Both the position numbers and the translations under genes were made by a program. Positions 35,415 to 41,219 of a stretch of 41,219 bases of DNA are shown here, one piece after another. The first letter of the stretch is position 1, and every line of letters begins with the position of its first letter. The DNA is from an uncultured Eubacteriales bacterium (GTDB lineage Bacteria; Bacillota; Clostridia; Peptostreptococcales; Anaerovoracaceae), in NCBI GenBank assembly GCA_902790905.1, contig CADATO010000019.1, positions 1 through 41,219 on the forward strand. Direction: 5' to 3'. Under the pieces are notes generated by a model. It was not told where the DNA came from. It did not search any database and worked only from the letters and a program-made list of their open reading frames with translations.

Positions 35415-36287
35415 ATGAAAAAGAAAAGTGCATTGGGTATCTTAGTGCTGATCATGGCGATGGTGTTCACCATGGCGGGATGCGGCAGCAGCGAGGAAGC
35501 TGCCAGCGCATCGGCGGATGCCGGCACGGAAGCGGAAAGCGTTGAAGTCCTGGTCTTTGCGGCCGCGAGCATGCAGTCCTCGCTCGAGGAACTCGAAGCG
35601 GCGTACGAGGCGGACCATCCGGAGGTGGATATCGTCCTCAACTGCGACAGCTCCGGTACGCTGAAGACACAGATCCTTGAAGGCGCTCCCTGCGACATTT
35701 TCTTCAGTGCCGCACAGGCGCAGATGAATGAAGTGGAAGAAGCCGGCCTCGTCATCGAAGGCAGCAGAACGGACGTCCTGAACAACCAGCTCGTCGTCAT
35801 CACGCAGCCCGACAGCGCGACAGCGGTGACGGGGATCGAAGATCTCGACAAGGCAGCCAGCCTGGCGCTGGCGGACGGCAGCGTGCCGGTCGGCAAATAC
35901 ACCCGCCGCGCACTGATGAACCTCGGCGTGCTGGACAAGGTCGACGATCCGGCTGTCTACACCACGCAGGAAGTCTCCGCAGCGCTTGGCGGCGTGGAGA
36001 TCAGCGAGCAGGGCAATGTCAGCAAAGTCCTGTCGGCGGTTGCGGAAGGCGCCAGCGAAGTCGGCACGGTCTATCTGTCTGATACGTATGGCCATGAGAA
36101 CGAGGTGAAGATTCTCCAGACCGTCCCGTACGATATCGCAGGCGACATCATCTATCCGATCGCACTGGTTTCCAACCAGGATGCCTCGGAAGCGCAGCAG
36201 GAGGCAGCCGCGGACGTGCTGGCCTTCCTCACCAGTGATGAAGCAAAAGCTGTTTACGACACCCATCTGTTTGATACGAATCTTTAA
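35415..36287 (+). CDS. modA: Molybdate ABC transporter substrate-binding lipoprotein
   Basis: The 290-residue protein has a lipoprotein signal with lipobox TMAGC (Cys23), a short Ser/Ala/Glu linker, and a periplasmic-binding fold with the ModA motif LVFAAASMQSSLEEL (near residues 45-59), NCDSSGTL and GAPCDIFFSA. It binds molybdate outside the membrane and delivers it to ModBC. AGGAGGGG precedes the start. The tungstate alternative cannot be excluded. Confidence 0.95.
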   Translation: MKKKSALGILVLIMAMVFTMAGCGSSEEAASASADAGTEAESVEVLVFAAASMQSSLEELEAAYEADHPEVDIVLNCDSSGTLKTQILEGAPCDIFFSAAQAQMNEVEEAGLVIEGSRTDVLNNQLVVITQPDSATAVTGIEDLDKAASLALADGSVPVGKYTRRALMNLGVLDKVDDPAVYTTQEVSAALGGVEISEQGNVSKVLSAVAEGASEVGTVYLSDTYGHENEVKILQTVPYDIAGDIIYPIALVSNQDASEAQQEAAADVLAFLTSDEAKAVYDTHLFDTNL

Positions 36288-36290
36288 ACC

Positions 36291-36986
36291 ATGACACAGA
36301 TCCTGCAGGGGCTCGACTGGAGCCCGCTCCTCATATCTCTCAAAACAGGCGTCGTGGCAACAGTCATTTCGTTCTTTCTCGGGCTTTATACCGCGCGGAA
36401 GGTCATCCGGCTTTCCCCGCGGCCGAAGGCCGTGATCGACGGGATCCTGACGCTGCCGATGGTTCTGCCGCCGACGGTGGCAGGTTTCATCCTGCTGCTG
36501 ATCTTTTCGCGGCGCCGGGCGGTCGGCATGTTCCTGGACAGCCAGCTCGATATCCAGGTGGTCCACACCTGGCTCGGGTGCATCCTCGCGGCGACCGTGA
36601 TCGCGTTCCCGCTGATGTACCGCAATGCGCGGGCTGCCTTTGAACAGATCGACGCTAATCTGGTCTATGCCGGAAGAACGCTGGGCATGAGTGAACCGGC
36701 GATCTTCTGGAAGATCGTTGTGCCAACGGCAGGCCCCGGCATCGCGTCCGGCATCATCCTGACCTTCGCCAGGGCGATGGGGGAGTACGGCGCTACATCG
36801 ATGCTCGCGGGCAATATCCCGGGAAAGACAGGGACGGTCTCGCAGCGGATCGCCATGGTCATCCAGGACGGCGATTACATGACCGCGGGCTTCTGGGTCA
36901 TCGTGGTGATGATCATCGCTTTCGTGCTGATCTTTGCCGTCAATCTCATCGCCGCCCGCAGCATGAAAAACGAAAAGCGCTGGTAG
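36291..36986 (+). CDS. modB: Molybdate ABC transporter permease
   Basis: The 231-residue permease has about five to six membrane helices. The EAA-type coupling motif is near residues 103-135 (NARAAFEQIDANLVYAGRTLG). It starts three bases after the modA stop without a clear ribosome site, so translation is probably coupled. Confidence 0.94.
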   Translation: MTQILQGLDWSPLLISLKTGVVATVISFFLGLYTARKVIRLSPRPKAVIDGILTLPMVLPPTVAGFILLLIFSRRRAVGMFLDSQLDIQVVHTWLGCILAATVIAFPLMYRNARAAFEQIDANLVYAGRTLGMSEPAIFWKIVVPTAGPGIASGIILTFARAMGEYGATSMLAGNIPGKTGTVSQRIAMVIQDGDYMTAGFWVIVVMIIAFVLIFAVNLIAARSMKNEKRW

Positions 36987-37025
36987 CGCCTGGCGCAGGA
37001 ACTCCGACAGGGATGGACAGACAGT

Positions 37026-38075
37026 ATGACTCTAACGGTTGATATCACGAAAAAACTGGGAGATTTCTCCCTGCATATGGCGTTCCGGAGCGACGCGCGG
37101 CGCATCGGCATCCTCGGTCCGTCCGGGTGCGGCAAGAGCCTGACGCTCAAGAGCATCGCCGGGATCGAGCGGCCGGATGCCGGACAGATCGTCGTGGACG
37201 GGCGCGTCCTCTTTGACCGCACCGCAAAGGTCGACCTCAAGCCGCAGCAGCGCAAGGTCGGCTACATGTTCCAGAATTACGCGCTGTTTCCGACCATGAC
37301 GGTCGCGCAGAATATCGCGGCGGGGCTGCATACAGGCAGCGAGGAAAAAGCGGCGCGTGTCGATGAGATGATCAGGCGATTCCACCTGACAGGACTGGCA
37401 TCGCACTATCCGGCGCAGCTGTCCGGCGGCCAGCAGCAACGCGTTGCACTGGCGCGGATCATGGCGTACCAGCCAGATCTGATCCTGCTGGACGAACCGT
37501 TCTCCGCCCTCGATCAGCACCTGAGAGAACGGCTGCAGCATGAGCTTTCGGGGATGCTGGAAGGGTACGGCGGGCAGATCGTCATGGTCTCGCACAGCCG
37601 GGACGAGATCTACCGCTTTGCGGACGAACTGCTGGTGATGGATAGCGGGCAGATCCTCGCGCAGGGAAAGACGCAGGCGCTGTTTGACGACCCCGGAACG
37701 GCAGCCGTTGCCCGGATGACGGGCTGCAAAAACATCGCCGGCGCGGAGCGGCTCGATGCGCACACCCTGCGGATTGCCGACTGGGGCATTGACCTGCATC
37801 TGACGCGGACGGTGACAGAGGATGTGACCGCTGTAGGGTACCGGGCGCACTACTTTGAACCGGTGTGGCCGGGGGATGCGGCGGGCCTTGGCAACTGCCT
37901 GCCGTGCAAGGTCACCGGTATGGATGAACTGCCGTTTGAGCGGCGGTACTATATCGAAGCGGCGGAGCCGGTCTGCTGGTTCGTACAGGAAAGCGAACGG
38001 AAAGAGCTGGATGAGCGGGGCACACCTGCCAACCTGAGACTGAAGGAAGAAGCCATCCTGCTGCTGCATGATTGA
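37026..38075 (+). CDS. modC: Molybdate ABC transporter ATPase
   Basis: The 349-residue ATPase has Walker A GPSGCGKS (near 34-41), signature LSGGQQQR (near 134-141) and Walker B LILLDEP (near 153-159). The C-terminal region after about 235 is diverged but in the place of the TOBE-like regulatory domain of ModC. GGGATGG lies upstream of the ATG. With ModA and ModB it imports molybdate for the cofactor genes around it. Confidence 0.94.
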   Translation: MTLTVDITKKLGDFSLHMAFRSDARRIGILGPSGCGKSLTLKSIAGIERPDAGQIVVDGRVLFDRTAKVDLKPQQRKVGYMFQNYALFPTMTVAQNIAAGLHTGSEEKAARVDEMIRRFHLTGLASHYPAQLSGGQQQRVALARIMAYQPDLILLDEPFSALDQHLRERLQHELSGMLEGYGGQIVMVSHSRDEIYRFADELLVMDSGQILAQGKTQALFDDPGTAAVARMTGCKNIAGAERLDAHTLRIADWGIDLHLTRTVTEDVTAVGYRAHYFEPVWPGDAAGLGNCLPCKVTGMDELPFERRYYIEAAEPVCWFVQESERKELDERGTPANLRLKEEAILLLHD

Positions 38076-38093
38076 TCACAGAGAGGGACAGAC

Positions 38094-38564
38094 ATGGAAT
38101 TTTCACATTTTGATGAACAGGGCAATGCCGTGATGGTCGACGTATCCAGCAAGGAGAATACAAAAAGAACTGCCACGGCGCAGGGGACGATCCAGGTCAG
38201 CCCCGAGGTCATGGCGGCGATCCTGCAGAAGAAGGTCAGGAAGGGGGACGTACTCACCGTCGCCCAGACAGCCGGCATCATGGGCACCAAAAGGACGCCC
38301 GACCTCATCCCGATGTGCCACCCGCTGATGCTGACCAACGCGGCGGTCACCTTTAAGATCGATGAAGAGGCCAATGCGATCACGGTCTTCTGCACGGCAT
38401 CGACGGAGGGGAAGACCGGCGTGGAGATGGAAGCGCTCACAGGCGCCGCCACGGCACTGCTTACGATCTACGACATGTGCAAGGCGATCGACAAGCGCAT
38501 GGTCATCAGCGACGTCCATCTGGTTGTCAAGGAAGGCGGCAAAAGCGGGACATTTGTGTATTAA
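38094..38564 (+). CDS. moaC: Cyclic pyranopterin monophosphate synthase MoaC
   Basis: The 156-residue protein converts 3',8-cyclo-GTP from MoaA to cyclic pyranopterin monophosphate. It has the family segments KGDVLTVAQTAGIMGTK, LIPMCHPL and EALTGAATALLTIYDMCKA with the catalytic Asp and Lys. It ends the cofactor and transporter run; the next step, MoaD/MoaE, is not in the window. Confidence 0.96.
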   Translation: MEFSHFDEQGNAVMVDVSSKENTKRTATAQGTIQVSPEVMAAILQKKVRKGDVLTVAQTAGIMGTKRTPDLIPMCHPLMLTNAAVTFKIDEEANAITVFCTASTEGKTGVEMEALTGAATALLTIYDMCKAIDKRMVISDVHLVVKEGGKSGTFVY

Positions 38565-38567
38565 AAG

Positions 38568-38607
38568 AGCGAGGCCCTTGAGGACCTCGCTTCGCATGCT
38601 TGTTTTT
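38568..38607 (+). terminator. Terminator after moaC
   Basis: A 10-bp stem (AGCGAGGCCC/GGACCTCGCT, one mismatch) is followed about ten bases later by TTTTTT, which overlaps the end of the convergent LysR gene. The distance from stem to T tract makes it imperfect. Confidence 0.55.
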
Positions 38608-39515
38608 TAAAGCTGGTTTTTCTCGTAGACAGGCTTCGTGTATTTGGTGATGTTCGCCTCGACGTATTCGAAGAACAGAAGAGCTGTGCGCGGCGCCATC
38701 CTTTTGTCCTTGATCGCGAGCGCGATGTGCCGGAAATGCTGCGGGTTTGTCTTTTTGCTGATGATATGGAACGGCGTATCCGTCAGGATGAGCTTGCCCA
38801 TGTAGCCGAGCCCCATCCCGCGCTCGATCATGGCGAGGATGCTCATGTCGTCCGTACTGCGGTAGTGGATATCGAACGGGATCTCGTGCTCCAGCAGGAT
38901 GCCGAACGCCTCTTTGCGTGTCGCCTCGTCGTACAGGACGAAAGGTTCGTCGGAGAGGATTGTCAGCGGGACTTCGTCTTTGTCCGCAAGGGGGTGGTTT
39001 TCCGGCATGACGATCACGAAGGGATCTGTGTATACCGGAATCGCTTCGAAATCTTTGCTGACCGGCAGGTTGGCAAAGCCCAGGTCGACAATGCCGCGGC
39101 CGATCGCGTCCTCGATGGTCTTGTTGTCGCCGTGGAGCAGTTCGATGCGGATGTTCGGATACTCTTTGCGGAAGTCATCGAGAATAGGGACCAGAATGTG
39201 TGTGGACAGACTGTGGAATGTCCCGATCCTCACCAGACCGCTTTCGATGCCATGGATCTCGCGGGTCTTCCGGTAGAGCAGGTCGAACGAGCGGGCCAGC
39301 TCTTCGATGTACGGCATCAGGCTCTTCCCGTCGCTGGTCAGCCGGACGCCGGCATGGCTGCGTGTGAGCAGCGTGACCTGCAGTTCCTTCTCCAGTGACC
39401 GGATGATCTGGCTGACTGCGGACTGCGAATAGTTGCAGTAGGCCGCTGCCTGCGAAAGGCTGCCGAACTCAACGACTTTCAGGAATACTTCGTATTTGTT
39501 AATAGTTGTATTCAT
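38607..39515 (-). CDS. LysR-family transcriptional regulator
   Basis: The 302-residue protein has the LysR winged helix (residues 8-66; GSLSQAAAYCNYSQSAVSQII in outline) and a periplasmic-binding-like effector domain from about 92. It is convergent with moaC and upstream of the tRNA gene. A perfect AT-rich palindrome 76 bp upstream is a candidate autoregulatory site. Its target could be the molybdenum cluster or a distant gene; nothing in the sequence decides this. CysL/CbbR-like ligand type cannot be assigned. Confidence 0.92.
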   Translation of the reverse strand: MNTTINKYEVFLKVVEFGSLSQAAAYCNYSQSAVSQIIRSLEKELQVTLLTRSHAGVRLTSDGKSLMPYIEELARSFDLLYRKTREIHGIESGLVRIGTFHSLSTHILVPILDDFRKEYPNIRIELLHGDNKTIEDAIGRGIVDLGFANLPVSKDFEAIPVYTDPFVIVMPENHPLADKDEVPLTILSDEPFVLYDEATRKEAFGILLEHEIPFDIHYRSTDDMSILAMIERGMGLGYMGKLILTDTPFHIISKKTNPQHFRHIALAIKDKRMAPRTALLFFEYVEANITKYTKPVYEKNQL

Positions 39516-39590
39516 AATGATTCCTTTACAGGTAAACGGTTAGATCAGGGGGTATAAGTAAAGGTGGATTACAAATGCACGTCAATGCGC

Positions 39591-39611
39591 TTATTTTATA
39601 TCATAAAATAA
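39591..39611. promoter_or_regulatory. Candidate LysR operator (AT-rich palindrome)
   Basis: TTATTTTAT-ATC-ATAAAATAA is a perfect 9-bp inverted repeat, centred about 86 bp upstream of the LysR start and containing the T-N11-A pattern. The surrounding 39516-39740 is much more AT-rich than the rest of the window and contains no credible gene. Confidence 0.45.
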
Positions 39612-39679
39612 ATGAAAAGAAAATAAAAAAACAAACAGCTGTTGCATTGCATCGGAATAAGCACACGATATATACAATC

Positions 39680-39695
39680 GGGTTCGAATCCCTCA
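39680..39695 (+). repeat. 16-base fragment of a tRNA T-arm
   Basis: GGGTTCGAATCCCTCA is identical to the T-arm and part of the acceptor stem of the tRNA-Arg at 39741-39817, but in opposite orientation. No cloverleaf can be drawn around it. Confidence 0.5.
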
Positions 39696-39706
39696 TTGAC
39701 ATAAGA

Positions 39707-39738
39707 AAAAACAGAGACTTAGAAGAGTCTCTGTTTTT
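39707..39738 (-). terminator. Terminator of tRNA-Arg
   Basis: AAAACAGAGACT and its complement form a 13-bp stem with loop of six bases directly downstream of the tRNA on the minus strand, followed by a T tract (A run at 39705-39711 on the plus strand). Confidence 0.88.
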
Positions 39739-39740
39739 CT

Positions 39741-39817
39741 TGGCGCGCCTTGAGGGATTCGAACCCCCGACCTCCGCATTCGTAGTGCGTTACTCTATCC
39801 AGCTGAGCTAAAAGCGC
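39741..39817 (-). tRNA. tRNA-Arg(ACG)
   Basis: The minus strand folds as a complete 77-base tRNA: acceptor GCGCTTT paired with AAGGCGC, discriminator G and encoded CCA, D-arm AGCTCAGCTGGATAGAG, anticodon loop CTACGAA with anticodon ACG, and T-arm GGGGGTTCGAATCCCTC. ACG (read as ICG after editing) decodes CGU, CGC and CGA arginine codons. Confidence 0.95.
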
Positions 39818-39843
39818 ATGGCGTTAAAATCGAGCCGAGATTC

Positions 39844-39872
39844 ATTATAGCGTAATGCAGATGAAAATGCAA
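39844..39872 (-). promoter_or_regulatory. Promoter of tRNA-Arg
   Basis: On the minus strand TTGCAT (39867-39872), 17 bp, and a perfect TATAAT (39844-39849) lie about 25 bp upstream of the mature tRNA 5' end. Confidence 0.8.
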
Positions 39873-39913
39873 ACGAAATACACGGCTTTTTTGCGATTCC
39901 GCGAAATTCTTTT

Positions 39914-39923
39914 GTGCTACAAT
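39914..39923 (+). promoter_or_regulatory. Extended -10 promoter of butyrate kinase
   Basis: GTGCTACAAT contains an extended -10 (TG-N-TACAAT, -10 at 39918-39923). No good -35 is seen at standard distance; TTGCGA at 39891 is 21 bp away. The start codon of buk is about 48 bp downstream. Confidence 0.5.
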
Positions 39924-39971
39924 GAAAGCAGATGAAAAATACAAGCATCTGCGTGACGCAAGAGGTAATGT

Positions 39972-41042
39972 ATGTTCAAGATATTTGTCATCAATCCGGG
40001 ATCGACGTCGACCAAAGTCGCGTTGTACGAAGATAATGAACAGGTCTGGGGGCGCACGATCCGGCACAGCATGGAAGAGCTGGCGCCCTTCAGCAAGGTG
40101 ATCGATCAGCTGGACTACCGTCTGGATCTGATCCTCGCCGTCATGGCGGAAGAGGGGCTCAAGGCGGATGATCTCGATGCGGTCATGGGCCGCGGGGGGA
40201 TGATCCCGCAGCTGAAGATGGGCGGGTATCTGGCAGACGATGCGCTCTGCAAGAAGCTCGCCAGCGATGAGATCCGCGCGCATGCCGCCAACCTTGGCGG
40301 ATTGCTCGCCCGGAAGATCGCGGCGCAGGCAGACATACCCGCTTATATCTACGACGCAGTAACCGCCTGTGACTTTCCGCCGGTTGCCAGGATCACCGGG
40401 ATCCCAGACGTGGTTCGCAACGGCTACTGCCACGTGCTGAACACCCACGCGATGGGGCTCAAATACGCGGAGCGGCTCGGCCGTCCGTACGACGAGCTGG
40501 ACCTGTGCATCGCACACCTTGGCGGCGGTGTATCCGTCAGCGCGCACGTGCACGGCAGGATCACAGACAGTTCTTCGGAGGATGACGGTGCGTTCGCACC
40601 GGAACGTTCCGGCTCCGTGCCGCTGATGCAGGTCATCGACCTCTGCTATTCCGGGAAATACTCCAAGGATGAGATGAAGGACAAGGTCCGCGGCAAGGGC
40701 GGCCTGTACGCGTTGCTCGGTACAAAGGACATCCAGGAGATCGAGCACCGCATCGAGGAAGGGGACGAATGGGCGGAACTCGTCTTCCAGGCGCAGGCGC
40801 TGCAGATCGCCAAAGGCATCGGCGTCATCACGGCGGCGATGAAGGGGCACATCGATGCGATCATCCTGACCGGCGGCATGGCGTATTCCAAGATGCTGAC
40901 GGATATGATCATCGACCACGTGCGGTTCATGGCACCGGTCGTCCTCATGCCGGGGGAGAATGAGATGGAAGCGCTCGCGGAAGGGTGCGTGCGTATCCTG
41001 AACGGCACCGAGAAGGCACATCATTACGGCAAGAAAGACTGA
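39972..41042 (+). CDS. buk: Butyrate kinase
   Basis: The 356-residue protein is an acetokinase-family enzyme of butyrate-kinase length. Motifs include NPGSTSTKVALYED at residues 8-21, GRGGMIPQL near 73-81, HLGGGVSVSAHVHGRI near 180-195, and LTGGMAYS near 297-304. It converts butyryl phosphate and ADP to butyrate and ATP, the final energy-yielding step of one butyrate route. A phosphotransbutyrylase gene is not within the window. GAGGTAATGT precedes the ATG. Use of a branched-chain acid as substrate is possible. Confidence 0.94.
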   Translation: MFKIFVINPGSTSTKVALYEDNEQVWGRTIRHSMEELAPFSKVIDQLDYRLDLILAVMAEEGLKADDLDAVMGRGGMIPQLKMGGYLADDALCKKLASDEIRAHAANLGGLLARKIAAQADIPAYIYDAVTACDFPPVARITGIPDVVRNGYCHVLNTHAMGLKYAERLGRPYDELDLCIAHLGGGVSVSAHVHGRITDSSSEDDGAFAPERSGSVPLMQVIDLCYSGKYSKDEMKDKVRGKGGLYALLGTKDIQEIEHRIEEGDEWAELVFQAQALQIAKGIGVITAAMKGHIDAIILTGGMAYSKMLTDMIIDHVRFMAPVVLMPGENEMEALAEGCVRILNGTEKAHHYGKKD

Positions 41043-41077
41043 TCTGCCCATATGATCAAGATAAAAAAAGGGTTATA

Positions 41078-41213
41078 GGACAAAACGTGTGGATAAAAAC
41101 CGCTGTATCCGTTGAAATTTCAATGGGTACAGCGGTTATATCTTTTTTCTGAGAAGATATAGGCTGGACAAAACGTGTGGATAAAATCCTCGAAAACCAT
41201 TGAAATTTCAATG
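41078..41213 (+). repeat. Two-copy direct repeat with DnaA-box sequences and a hairpin
   Basis: The 21-base unit from 41078 to 41098 recurs exactly at 41166-41186, 88 bp apart, and each copy is followed by TTGAAATTTCAATG (41112-41125; 41200-41213). Each unit includes TGTGGATAA, the complement of the DnaA box TTATCCACA (41088-41096 and 41176-41184). In the first copy the second part lies inside a 40-base hairpin (41098-41137, two G-T pairs) followed by TCTTTTTTCT, so it can end the buk transcript. The second copy runs to the window edge. Confidence 0.75.
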
Positions 41214-41219
41214 TGAATT

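Noticed and set aside
28973-38564. Molybdenum-cofactor riboswitch before mocA, moaA or modA
   Set aside because: The gaps in front of these genes are short (under 95 bp) and show no matching structure.
39575-39811. Open frame of 78 codons ending with a GFEPPTS-type peptide
   Set aside because: This is the well-known false protein produced by translating the antisense strand of a tRNA; the region is a tRNA-Arg with terminator.
41078-41219. CRISPR array at the right edge
   Set aside because: Only two repeat units are seen, the interval is 88 bp, part of the spacer is repeated too, and there are no cas genes.

Overview
The window looks like chromosomal DNA of a GC-rich, strictly anaerobic, butyrate-forming member of the Clostridia (Bacillota). 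Signs are: a one-chain pyruvate:ferredoxin oxidoreductase, a radical 4-hydroxybutyryl-CoA dehydratase, butyrate kinase, rubrerythrin, class III fructose-bisphosphatase, a perfect CIRCE element, a T-box leader, and the Firmicutes gene order tmk-holB-ricT-yabB-abrB. I cannot name genus or species.

Layout. 1-200: a T-box leader on the minus strand (specifier read as AUC, so probably ileS, which lies off the left edge) with its promoter. 335-5392 (minus): PFOR then 4-hydroxybutyryl-CoA dehydratase, separated by a hairpin. 5740-7789 (plus): a Cys-rich membrane protein, MsrB, and a 5'-truncated remnant of an AGCS sodium:amino-acid symporter. 7842-10439 (minus): ClpB with an upstream CIRCE operator. 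10600-20422 (plus): housekeeping run of a small membrane protein, tmk, holB, ricT, a tRNA-type N6-adenine methyltransferase, a DUF948-like protein, AbrB, murA, rubrerythrin, two-subunit fumarase and fbp.

20465-38591 is the most interesting part. A divergent GntR/FCD regulator faces a long plus-strand gene run whose promoter is flanked by two 13-bp palindromes matching the FadR-type operator consensus. The run opens with a four-gene molybdenum hydroxylase (FAD, 2Fe-2S, and a molybdopterin subunit split into two genes, as in nicotinate dehydrogenase NdhFSLM), followed by a lambda-crystallin-type dehydrogenase, a UlaG-like metallo-beta-lactamase-fold hydrolase and an IlvD/Edd dehydratase. This is a plausible but unassigned catabolic pathway. 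It continues into cofactor genes: a MocA-ModE fusion, a TylF-type methyltransferase, a histidine phosphatase, a MoeA-like protein, XdhC (domains in swapped order), MoaA, a MOSC-MogA fusion, ModABC and MoaC. The window therefore carries the enzyme, most of its cofactor assembly and its molybdate importer together; MoaD/MoaE (molybdopterin synthase) are not here.

38607-41219: a LysR regulator (minus), tRNA-Arg(ACG) (minus) with promoter and terminator, butyrate kinase (plus), and an edge repeat carrying two perfect DnaA-box sequences. Across the whole window the octamer GCGATTCC (either strand) occurs about 19 times by eye, against roughly one expected by chance.
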